64,000 bases of DNA, from the NCBI GenBank assembly GCA_009760855.2, contig WPIO01000073.1, positions 705,001 to 769,000 on the forward strand, in the 5' to 3' direction. Of the stretch, positions 44,891 to 56,592 are shown piece after piece. The position numbers and the translations under genes are program-made. A model generated the notes under the pieces. That model did no database searches, was not told the DNA's origin, and saw only the letters and a program-made list of their open reading frames with translations. The DNA comes from Cristatella mucedo. Lineage: Eukaryota > Bryozoa > Phylactolaemata > Cristatellidae. Positions within the stretch are counted from its first letter, which is position 1. The number at the start of each line of letters is the position of its first letter.

Positions 44891-45420
44891 CGAGCTGAGT
44901 GTCTTCCTTGGGTGACCTCAGCTCAGTCTACTAGCCATACTTCTGAGCACCGTGTTGGTCAAGATTGCAGCTCCGAGCTCCAGGGCTCCACTGTGAGAGT
45001 CGGTGAGAGCTCTTCTTCTCGGTAGCTTCGACCCATTTCATGCAAGGCCTGCAGGCGCCCCTTCTTGGTGCTGGTGAGCAGTGACATCCTTGGTTCGTAT
45101 GTTGGACTTGGCGGTACTCTAACGGTTCGGAAGAAGCCGGCCATCTGTCGGTGAATAAAGGAAAACCTCGCTTCATGCCCACGGCAGATTGGCAGACACA
45201 AGAGAGCTCGCATGGAGCACAAACAAAGCTCGACAAATTGCAAACTCATTAGTCCATCGAAATTTGTAACGCCGAAGGCTCGGCGGAGTAGGCGTAACCC
45301 GCCGCTTACCGAACCGAGAAACCTACTGCCGAATGCGGCTCCGTGCGCACCTACGTGCAATAAGTAGGCCGCCACGAAGCGAGTGTTTCTGGCCCTGACC
45401 CACTTACCGTTACGAAGGGG
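44891..45420. other. Intergenic, nothing recognised
   Basis: No recognised genes. A ggtcgtgagttcaagtcgta segment at the end resembles a tRNA B box. Confidence 0.35.
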
Positions 45421-46500
45421 GTCGTGAGTTCAAGTCGTACATTAGAAGGAGACACACAAATAGGGAAATTTTACTTAGCTTTATTCGCAAGTGCACAATG
45501 TCGCTGCGCGTCTAGCTCTCAGTTTTATCCTCCGCACTCCTCACATGCTCACAGCAGCACAAGCACTCTTGCGAGGAAATACGTCCCCGAACTTAGGCTA
45601 CCTGTGTCTCTAGTGGGGAATGGCCCAAATAGACGGAGGAGCCCGAACCGGAGCCTAGACCCTGACTGGAGGACTGGGGCTCTGCTTCCACCTTAACGGC
45701 AGGAATACCTCACGAACTACCTCAAGCACTCTTTCGGAGGAAACACGTTTCCGAACTAAGGCTACCTACGCCTCTAGTGGGAAATGACCCAAATAGATGG
45801 AGGAGCCCGAACCGCCGAAATATATCACACATCACACCAACTACGTCTAGTTCGCATCGGCAAATCTTTATGCCGAGACCATGTGCGCGCACACACGCAC
45901 AAAACTCAAACGAAAAACAAAATGCGAGCTCGGGTGATATACGACCATATTCGGTGGTGTCCACCGAATCCTCCTGGGGCTGTCTCGTCCTGTCCCTCAA
46001 TCGCCGGCGAACAGCCCGCCCTCCTCCCTCGCTTTTAGAGAAACGAGTCCGGCAACTGGTGACGGTATCAAAACGGAGCCGAAGAAGGAACTCCGAGCGA
46101 GCGTCGCCCTACCATTAGGTAACTAGCCGGGACAGTAGGGTTGACAAGTCAGCCAATGTCAATCGCCTCATGAGCTTACTGCGACCTTTGCGTCCTCTTG
46201 CTAACAGCTCGAGAACGCAGGTGCTCTTCAGCCACCTCTCTCGTTCTCACGGAAACCGTCTATCAAGCCGCTGCGTCTTATAGGACGCATGTGCTTTTCA
46301 GCCACCTATCTCGTTCTCACGGAAACCGTCCAGCAACTCTCGGACGGCGGGCGGCGACAGCGACCTTGGGCGAGCGTTGCCCTATTCTTAAATTGCTAGC
46401 CGGGACTGTAGGGTTGACAGGCCAGCAGACGATATCAATCGCCTCATGATCCTACGACGACGGCTGCGTCTTCTTGCTCAACGCTCTTGGACAACGTGTT
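45421..46500. repeat. Block of three interleaved diverged duplications
   Basis: Three repeat pairs are visible: ~95 bp at 45575 and 45724 (gaggaaa.acgt..ccgaact and ccaaatagac/tggaggagcc); ~105 bp at 46102 and 46374 (agccgggac.gtagggttgac, atcaatcgcctcatga); and ~46 bp at 46223 and 46290 (tctcgttctcacggaaaccg). No ORF or terminal repeat explains the block. It directly precedes LINE-B. Confidence 0.75.
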
Positions 46501-46559
46501 TCCTGCTGGCAGTTCGTGAGCGCCCTAAAATTGAGCCAGGCCGGCGCTGTGCAACAAAT

Positions 46560-48655
46560 TTGCTATTTAAATGTCTAGCTGCCATAGCAATCACATAGTT
46601 ACTAGTTTTAAAACAAAAAATACACTTTCTACGTTTGGCTATAAAATGTGCAGTTTCTCGCATGGGTCATCGTTTGAATCGGTTGCTATCAGGTCTTCAT
46701 CAAAGACAATGCCTCTCACAGTTGTGATATACCGGCCTCCTTCTGGCTGTCTAAACTTGTTTATAGAGGAGTTTTCAGAGTTCCTCGCTAAAATATTTGT
46801 GTGTGACAGGCCGCTACTGATTGTAGGAGACTTCAATATTCACGTTGACAATCCTAGCAACAGCCAGGTCCGCTCATTTCTTGACTGTCTGGAGAATCTT
46901 GGTTTGGCCCAACACGTTAATCATAGCACCCACGTCGGTGGCCACATTCTAGATCTCGTGATCACTAAGGATGTCCTCCCCACTGACTTTGTGGTGTGCC
47001 CACTGACCCTCTCAGATCATTGTTCGGTCTCGTTTACTGTTCCTGCTCCCTCGTACGTGCAGGGCAATGTCGAATTTGCCAAACGACGTAACTTACAAAG
47101 CATTGACATGGACAAGTTTTTGAAATCTGCTTGTGATGCAGGCCTTCGAGATCTGCATTCAGACTCGACCGGCAGCCTCGATACCCTCACTGATGCGATG
47201 AACATGACACACAGGAGTGCTCTTGACAAGCATGCTCCCGTTCGCTCTATCCGTGTTCAAAGTCGTCGAGATTGCTTTCAATTTACAAAAAAACTCCTTA
47301 AGATGCGCCGTGTTAAGCGCAGGCTGGAACGTCGTTTCAAGAAATCGGGGTCTGAGGCAGACCTAGTCAATTTTAAAGACTTCCTTCGAGTTTACACACG
47401 AAAGCTTAAACAAGCCAGGGCTTCTTTTTTCATTAGAAAACTGGATTCCTGCCAGTCGGACACTAAACAGATTTATAAGACCGTAAACCATTTACTGGCC
47501 AATGCTGTCAGGTCTGACTCCCCAGATATTAAGGGCTCAGCCGAAAAGTTTTCAGCCTTCTTTACTGAAAAAATTGTGCACATTCGTGCCTCCATTAAGC
47601 CCCCTCCGACCAAAGCAATCACCGTTCCTCAACCTGAGGCCTTTCTTAAAAGGTTCTCTGATGTTTCTGCCTGTGATGTGGCTGCCTTAATAAGGTCTAG
47701 CAAAAAGAGCTCGTCTCCTGAAGACCCTATACCTTCATCTCTGTGGTCTTCACTTGCAGACCAACTTAGCCCTGCCATTACCAAGATTTTTAATGCTTCT
47801 TTGGGAAAAGGGGTCGTCCCCAAGTCCTTCAAATCGGTAATCGTTAGACCTATTCTTAAAAAGCCTGGATTAGACACAGAGGTCCTAGCAAACTATCGTC
47901 CAGTTTCCCTTCTTCCGTTCTTATCAATGATTCTTGAAAAAATTGTTGCTAAGCAGCTAGTTGAACATATTGAAAATAATAGAATGTCAGAAACAGTTCA
48001 ATCAGGTTTCAAGAGACAGCACTCTACTGAAACTGCTCTCCTCCATGTTAACAATGACATTCTACGTGGCAACGACGACGGGAATGTCACTGCCTTAGCT
48101 CTGCTAGATCTGTCTGCTGCCTTCGACACCATTGATCACGAAGTTCTGCTTGAACGACTGAGAACAACGATCGGTCTGGCAGACGAAGCACTGGCGTGGT
48201 TTAAATCCTACTTGTCTGATCGTGTTCAATCCGTGTCGTGTGGGGGTCAGGTCTCAGACATGAGAAGGGTCACCTGTGGAGTCCCTCAAGGGTCTGTACT
48301 TGGTCCCTTGGTCCCTTCTGCCACTACCTGCATCGATGTTGTATCCTTTAGGTCCCAGCTGAAGATGCACTTGCTCCACTCAGCTTTTCCTTAGTCGCAG
48401 TGAGCTTTTCTGTTTTGGAGCGTTTTTACATTGTGCGTAATTCAGTGCACGTTACTAACCAGAGGTTCAACTAACCGGTGGCCCTAGGTGTCTTCTTGAA
48501 CACTTTTTCAAGTTGTGCATGCATAACACCTTGCGTGTCAATAAGTCGTGTTAATTGCCTCTCTTGCAAGTTGTAAAGCACTTAGATAGAAATTTGGTCG
48601 TCACATGGCGCTCGCTTTGCGAACTCCTACTTATTATTATCTAATTATAATTAAT
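46560..48655 (+). pseudogene. LINE-B (L2 clade) endonuclease-RT, internally deleted but open
   Basis: A 607-codon frame (46571-48394) encodes the C-terminal half of an APE endonuclease (VVIYRPPS, LLIVGDFNIHVD, HILDLVIT, LSDHCSVSF). A linker follows, then reverse-transcriptase blocks ([60 protein letters not shown]). It then jumps straight to the C-terminal tail (TTCIDVVSFRSQLKMHLL), losing the YADD block and thumb. The N-terminal half of the endonuclease is also missing. The 3' UTR runs to about 48655. The frame survived both losses, suggesting recent deletion. It cannot retrotranspose by itself. Confidence 0.9.
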
Positions 48656-48702
48656 CTATGTCTTTACACCATCATGTCAAACACCGGGAAGATGTGAGTG
48701 TG

Positions 48703-48707
<5 letters not shown>

Positions 48708-48793
<86 letters not shown>
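48708..48793. repeat. (GA)n microsatellite
   Basis: About 86 bp of GA between the LINE-B 3' end and the CFDP1 3' UTR. Confidence 0.97.
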
Positions 48794-48796
<3 letters not shown>

Positions 48797-48950
48797 GGAG
48801 GGGAGACATAACTACAGAACGAGCAATGGCCTTTAATGCAAACTCCTGAATGCCATCACTCCTTCGCCTCTCACACCTAAGCCTCTTCCAAGAGCTTATA
48901 ACCCGATCTCAGCTGTAATGAAACAATTAAGAACGAGAGAATGGAAACAA

Positions 48951-48956
48951 TTTATT
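48951..48956 (-). terminator. CFDP1 polyadenylation signal (AATAAA)
   Basis: AATAAA on the minus strand, 426 bp past the CFDP1 stop, with a T-rich stretch downstream. No earlier canonical hexamer was seen in the 3' UTR (48957-49381). Confidence 0.65.
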
Positions 48957-49381
48957 AATACAAAAAGCAACAGTGTGACCACGGGTTCAGTCTCAGTCAC
49001 TGCAAGGACTATTGGCCTTGAGCAAAATCCTTATCATCTTGGAAGTCAAGAGGGACAAAAATACTAAGCAAATGCTGTCAGCAGCTGTAAGACTTTGGGC
49101 GTAGTCGATGTAAAGTAATGTAAGCATTCAACGACTGCTTGGAAGATGACGTTATCCACATGCTACACAGCCAAGCTGTACAAACACACAGCTGCCACAA
49201 AATGCTACCAAGCGCTTGCATGCAGCAAGGCCGCCACACACATGTGCACTAAATAGGTAGCCTAACGTGTCTTTACACAAAAACAAATATGTTCATGGCC
49301 GTTTTGTAACGCCATGGCATTTGCAGGCAAGAGCTGTGCGTATGTAGCAAAGGGTGGTAAGCTGACTTGTGGAAGCTCATG

Positions 49382-49490
49382 TCATTTCTTAGGGTTGGGC
49401 AATGCACCGGAAGAGCTTGAACGAAATGACTTCTCCATTTCAAACTGTCTGGCATCTACTCGGTTCAAAAACTCCTGCCTGCCAATATAT
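49382..49490 (-). CDS. CFDP1: CFDP1 exon 8 (C-terminus of BCNT domain)
   Basis: Acceptor ggctattacag; the first base completes a Gly codon. It encodes YIGRQEFLNRVDARQFEMEK, the most conserved BCNT stretch (human YIERKAFLDRVDHRQFE), then a short Ser-rich end FRSSSSGALPNPKK and TGA. The tail after the conserved block is a few residues longer than in mammals. Confidence 0.96.
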
Positions 49491-50081
49491 CTGTAATAGC
49501 CACGAGCAAAGCAGATAGGCCAAAGATTTACCTAAAGCAAACTGGTTAGAAATGAAGAAGGTAAATATAAAACACATAGCACCTTAGGCTGCATTTACAA
49601 TACCAAAGGTTTGACAGCCCAATCAGCCTTGTTTTAGATACAGGCAAGAAGTAACTAGCTATATTCCAACATGCCAACGTTTGTACACCGAACAACCGTT
49701 TGTATCAAACCGCAGCAGCAGCCGAAATGGCACATTTCGATCGTAAGTAAACGAGGCAAGTCCCATTAACACGCCAAAAAGTTACTGTGATTACGAATTT
49801 GTTTTAACCAATTGCCTGCCAGTCTGGGCAATTGCTCAGCAGCAAGAGAGGTCACAGCGCCCGACGGCTGTCGTGATAGCCCCCGGTGCAGTAACCACAC
49901 TTGATCTCAGCTACCTCGGTTCTCTTAGGTACAAACGATACTACAAAGCAGTTGCTGACCAGCAGTCTTGCCTGCAGCCTTTGACCTGCGATCTGGGCAA
50001 TGGTAGCTCTACATCGGTCAAGATGCATCAAGAATTTGCGACAGAATACACCCATAAATATGCAAACAAATGCACACACAC

Positions 50082-50172
<91 letters not shown>

Positions 50173-52045
50173 CATTTGAAACTGAGGACGAACAACGATT
50201 TCTGCCGAGTTACAAAACTGGCGGCATAAAGGGCTTGCTCAGACGTCCTAATTGCACAAAAATACTGCTTAAAGTAAAACCAAAGTGAAAAAGGTTGGAA
50301 ACTTGTGACCACTGTTTGGGCAACGCCTAGACACCATAGCTGTTTAAGTCATAACTGATAGATGGGCAGGGTTCACACACCATCGATGAAGAAAGCGATA
50401 TTTTGGATCGCAGAGCTCACGAGTTTCAGCCTAGGAGGTAAGGCACTCGCTCCTTCACGACCCAGGTCGTAGGTTCGAGTTCTGCAGTTGGCGATTCTTT
50501 GTTGCCCACTGCAAGAGGCGGTGATAGCCCTAAAAGCTCATCTGTTGCTATGTGCACGAGGCTGTTAAATCAGATTATCTTAATACGAACCCCAGCGTAA
50601 CAACCACTTGGTCTCAAGACTCTGCGGAGCTACAGTGTACATGCAAACATTCTTGACACACATTTTAGAGCCATCTTCTGCTGCAGCTTCTTAGCCAAAC
50701 TCAATCAACTGGTTTCATATCTGTATCGTTGTACGTGTAATGTAATGTAGCTCTATCTGTAACTCCACAAGGACTAAGATGGTGTTACAATGGAGAGTTT
50801 TACATAGCGCACTCAAAGCCAAGGCGATTTTCGGTGTGCACACGATAGTCGACATACTCCTTCCCATTCAACAATGGGAAAGTGAGAAGCATGGCTGAGC
50901 CAGCAGGGCGGCAGGTAGTGGCTAACATGGAAGTAGCAGCTCAAGATGACTAGGATGGACGTGTCACAGTCGGTAGCAGAAGAAAAAATGTTGCATTAGA
51001 ATTGTACAAGTGAATTCCACAGTCTATGATCTTCAGAACGTGAGAGCCTGTCACTGATAGTCTTTAACGATGAAAGGGAACAGTTAATTTATTGTCCATA
51101 GAAGAACAGAAGAAATGATGCTAAAATGATGCAGCAGTTCAGCTACGTATGAAACAGCCAAGCCATGGCTGGCCTTGACGGTCAGAGTAAAATTTGTTTT
51201 TATCTGTATCCGTTAACGAACCGCAAGCTATTGCAGATCCTTCAGCAAAAGAGACACGGCTATTAGGAAATGACATACAAAGTCGTTGGTAGCATGACAT
51301 AATAATAACAATAATAATAATATATCTGATTAACACCCTGAGAGAACTAAATCTCCTTCCAGGTACTTCACATATGGTGTTAAGGAAGAGTGCTAATTGG
51401 TTAATTGATGACATGCACAGTGTCAGCAGGCGTAAACAGACATAGGACTAGGTGCAAATAATAATAATAATATTGCACTTGATAAAGCGCCCTCAGAGAA
51501 CTTAATCTCTTTCTAGGCGCTTTACATTTGCTGCAAAGTGATACAATAGACTTGCGATGTGCATTTTCGAAGGACCAAGCCACGAGCTGCCTGACTGCTG
51601 CCTGAGGCACAACACAATGCTTGCTCACGACAGTCACAACTCACCCGCCTTTCCCTCGGTTAAAGGTCTTCAATTCATCTGAGATGTTCTGCTCTTCCTT
51701 AAACTTATCCCAGTCATGCTTGGACTTGTCCTGCAGCAGTTCAACAGTAATGCAGCTCAAGTGGGGAAGGGGGGACTAGCATGCACAAAGGCTGCCTCTG
51801 ATGCTCATACTGCAAGCACTGTGAACTTACGAGGACAGATATCTTAGGCTTCTTTCCTATCATGTCAAGCACGGAGTTCAGACCGGAAGGTCGCTTTGCT
51901 GGCCTGGGAAATATAAAGTGTGTCAAGTCCAGATCCAGCTGGAGTCACATCCTTGGATCTTATAACAGCTGCTGAAGTGATTGACTGTCATGAAAGCTGT
52001 CTTATAGTTGCACAAGCACAACATAGTGCTGCCAGCCGCAAACAT

Positions 52046-52117
<72 letters not shown>

Positions 52118-55090
52118 GCTTGCAGTGACGATACACAATCGCCCACTGCGGGAATCGAACCGATGACCTCGGGACCGAGATCGTGAAAGCAGCTGCCTTA
52201 CCTAAGTGTGCCATCACGGAGCTTGGCTATAGGCACGGCTTGGCGATTCGAGTCAGAAGGGTCTTTTTTGGGAGGAGGGGTGCAGGGAGAACCCCGAGGA
52301 ACGATTCAGATCAGCAAGCCCGAACAAGAGAATGAAATGTCCTAAATATGCATGACGGGACCTCGAAGTTGATGACTTGTCTGACGGGTGAGCCAGTGAA
52401 AGTCAGAAAAAGTTGCGCAATGTGGCATTCACAAAAGTTGAGCATAGCTGCCAATTTTTGTCACCAACTGTAGCCATCTTATCGCACAGGCAGTCACCGG
52501 CAAGGATCAAGTTACTAAATGGGGTGTCACAAATGTGTGGACCTACTTGGCTGTGGTACCCTTATTCATACTAGCCCGAATGTTTGTAACGTTACAAAAC
52601 TGAAAGCAGGCAGACGACTTGGGAAGTGGTGAGATGGTTTACTACAAGGTCGTTTTGATGCTGTTATGGACTTCACTATCTTTTTCAGTCGTTTGCCGGG
52701 GAATCAATATATACAAGAGAGGTCAGCATCACTCAAATGTTGTACAAACCGGCAGAAAAAATCTTTAAAAAGCAGCTTTTACAGGCTCCCAACTGGAAGT
52801 CCTAAGTTAGGAGGAGCTGATGGTTCATGGCCAGTATTCAACGATGAAAAAACAGTAGGATATGTAATATCCAGTACAATTTTTTTAAATGTCTGACAGG
52901 TAAGATCTTTCAATACTGCTACCTAAGAGAACAGAAAGTTACAGCCATTCTTGTTGCAAGCAAAAGATTGCCCAAGAAAGGACACCATGCCCAATGCTTT
53001 CATGACATGTACCCACACCCCGGAAAGTGGCGTATGAAAATGACTTCCGTGAGGCAGTGAGGACACACCAAGTCTCTATCAACAGACAGAACAATTATGT
53101 CTACCAATACCTAAACTGCAGCATGCAGCTGGAAACGTAACTCCAGATTTATATTTTGCTTTAGCCAAGATTCACTTCTGCTATAAAAGGCAGTTGTTAA
53201 TATGCTTGCTTTCAGCACTGGGACACGAAGGTTCTGCCCCACCAAAAATAACAATAATAATAACCAATATAGCATGCCAAGAGAACTAAATTTGTCAACA
53301 CAATTTTACTTTCACATGCTGGAAAGGAAGCATGTCAATTGACAAAAAGATAGCATTCAGTTTCAGTATGCATTTGCATACATAAAGGACAATTCACACG
53401 GACGCAGCGACTGCTATGAGGAGCACGTCAGGTTTTGCTCCTTTGTTGAGAGATAGCGTAGTGGTAAAAGCCCCTAGCACTCGGGTCGAGCTAAACGCTA
53501 AGCCGGGCTATTGGCTCACTCTTACCTAACAATTTGTTGTTCGTTTTGCTGGAAAAAGGGCTGCATCCCCACTAAGAGCGAATACGAAATTGTTCATCCT
53601 CACTATGAGGCCACATAGGCAGGCTAAAGGCATGCAGGCTAACTGTTCGCCTAAAGGCTACCAAACTTTAGCCAGATCGGAATTTCAGTTCCGGACTACA
53701 TTTTTCACGCCGCCGAATACATCAATGTGCAGTCCGCACACAGCCATGCCGGCTTGCACAGCGTGTGAGGTCTCACCACCATCAGTGCTCGCAAGGCAGC
53801 AGCTGGCTGGCTGACTGGCGCACAGCATCTCACCCTGCAGCAGCTGCTGCATCTGATGCATCTGCCGTCTTTGAAGCTTCTTTTCCCGAGAGCCGCTGCT
53901 CTGCTGACAAGCTGCCGGCCGTTTGCCCCTGCGACAAGCTAACAGCAGGGGTCGGCGAAGACGTCTTACCAATGCTGTGCAAAAGAGAATGAGGGGGGCA
54001 TAATAAACTCAGAGAGGCTAGGCGGTCCCGGTGAAGGACACGGCTGTAAGTGCTGGCGTAAGTAAGTGTAAGTGATAAGGCATAGTATATAAGCTCTCGC
54101 TACATTGTTGGACTCACCAACTAGTGCCCACACACGGCAGTCAGACAAGCATAAGACGATAACACGGATAGCATAAGACGATCGCCATGTTAAGGTTAAG
54201 CAGGTCTGGAATGGTAGTACTGCATGATATCATTGTGAGAGTAAATCGCAAAGAAGAGAGGGATGGGTAGACAGATAGGTAGATAGATAGGGCTGCTTTA
54301 CTAGTCATTCATTTGTAGGTCCCTGCTGCTAAAGAGTACAGCCACGTCTCGAATCCCTTCAAACTTTTAAGTTGCAATTCCGTACACTGTGCTATATATA
54401 TATATATATATATATATAGTTCTTATGTATAGCACCCCAAAGACAACTCAATCTCAATTCAGGCACTTCATTTATGCCTCGGGGCTCGAGCCAACGATCT
54501 CAGCCAGACCTTGGTCGGGACGAGCACCTTAACTGCTGGACCAAACCAGATCGATATGTGATGCAGACACACATTAGGCCGTAGCTAGTACAGGAGTAAA
54601 GTTCTCACACTCCATGACCCAGGTCATGGGTTCGAGTTCTGCAGCGGGCGATCCTTCATCCCAGTGCAAGCTGTGGTGACAGCCTGTAAGTCTCTTCTGT
54701 CGCTATAGAAATTAGACAGTTGAATCGGCTAACCTTTACTTTCCTTTATTATTGAGAGCAAGGAAAAGATGGGCTCGCCACACGCAGTGAAGGCATGATA
54801 CCTGCCTACTCCAGGGCATTGCGAAAGGCCTTCACCAGCAAGTAGCTGCAACAAGCACCGAGCTCAGGCACTAAGCAAGCTAGTTGTACATTATCTGCAG
54901 TGCATGACCCGAGAAAGGCTTGCTATACATAGACTCAGAGGCCAACATGCAAGCATGCCTGAGAGCTGGACCATTGCCTGGAGGCTGCGCGATCTGCTAG
55001 AAGGAGCAGCACCGAATGAGAGGCCTGAGTGCCAAGGAGCAGCTTGCACGTCACACGCTTTGCCACTGCTTAGCACTCGCCAGTCACGCA

Positions 55091-55140
<50 letters not shown>

Positions 55141-56513
55141 CGCACACACAAGCTGCAAGCTCAATGAAGTAAGAGCACTTACACTACATCTTCACCGGCA
55201 AAGCTGAATGTCTGAGGGGATTCCGATTTCTTGCCATTGCTCTTATCCTAAAATAAAATCCAACAATGCACAACCAATCGCTTCCATTTCTGCTGCACGT
55301 GCAAATGCAGGGCTCACTCGGGTTGCTGCTCACGCTCTCGGTCGGCTCTTACCGCAGCACTTGCAGCAGAGGCAGCTGCTGCCGTGCCTGCCTGCCGCGC
55401 AGACGCCGGCGAGAGAGCAGCGGAGCTCGCAGAGGACCGCAGTCGGTTGACAGCAGTCCCATCCTCGCCGACCTTGCCCAAGAAGCTGCTCCACAGCTCG
55501 TCTGACTTCTTCTTCTCCTGCGCCTCCAGCGCAGCTTTAGTGATCGGGCACTCAGCAGCGGACCTGCAGCACGTTCGTTCAGAGGATGACAGGTGGACGC
55601 CACCGATGCCATCCACCACTAGCACACGGACAAGTAAGACAATTCTGTTCGAACACAGTTTGTGCCACCTAGTGTGAAAGGTCACGTAAAAGAGGAACTA
55701 AAAGAAAATGGGTCAGCAATCGATCAAAAATCAACTTTTGTTTAAAGTGCCTCTTAAAAGGCAAACACGATAGAAACGCAATCTAACGTTTTGACCATTC
55801 ACAAATGACCGGAACTATGTTCAAATTTATTTTTTACAAACTGTTAACAGTAGTAATCCTTCGACATTGCTAATAAGAGCTTCGACCGAATATAGTGCAT
55901 ACGAAAGGTGTTTCTGATGTAGCCCTTGTTGCTTGTGCAAATTTTCATTTATGATTTTCATTAGTGATGCTTCAATTGGTTCTCAAATATATCTGCCGGG
56001 GGATAAATCCCAAGGTTTTCAAGAGATAACTCGTCACCCAAGATAGTTTCTCAATGAGACATGACATGTGGTGTTACAATGATAGCCTCAACTGCACACC
56101 AAAAGCAGCACGGGCTTTGAACGCACGACAGAGGGCAGAGACCTCTTCAGCATAACAACTACTTCATCCTAACAGCATTGCCGAGTTACAGAGGATCCAA
56201 TTGGTGCATGGTTAAGACGATTGTCTCCGGCCAAAAGGGACCAAGGTGTAACTTATCAGACCAAAGACAAGACACCGTCTTTGCTTTCCTGTCTTACTCA
56301 ATAAAACCCCATACAGAAGGCTATGGCACAACAAGCGGTGCTCTTAAATTTACACCTAGAGCCATGTGAGGTTGAAACACTAAACTACACTAAGTTTTTT
56401 ATACGCTGTCACTGTGCTAAACCTAAGCCAGGCTTTTACGCAGGATGACCAATTACGATACTATCACGGCAAGCTCTACTAGCATTATTTACTACATTAC
56501 TACACCTTAAAAT

Positions 56514-56592
<79 letters not shown>

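Noticed and set aside
53964-53974. Alternative acceptor for CFDP1 exon 5 at 53964
   Set aside because: It would fit only if exon 4 were skipped. With exon 4 (FAGED motif) included, the CAG acceptor giving start 53974 restores the phase exactly.
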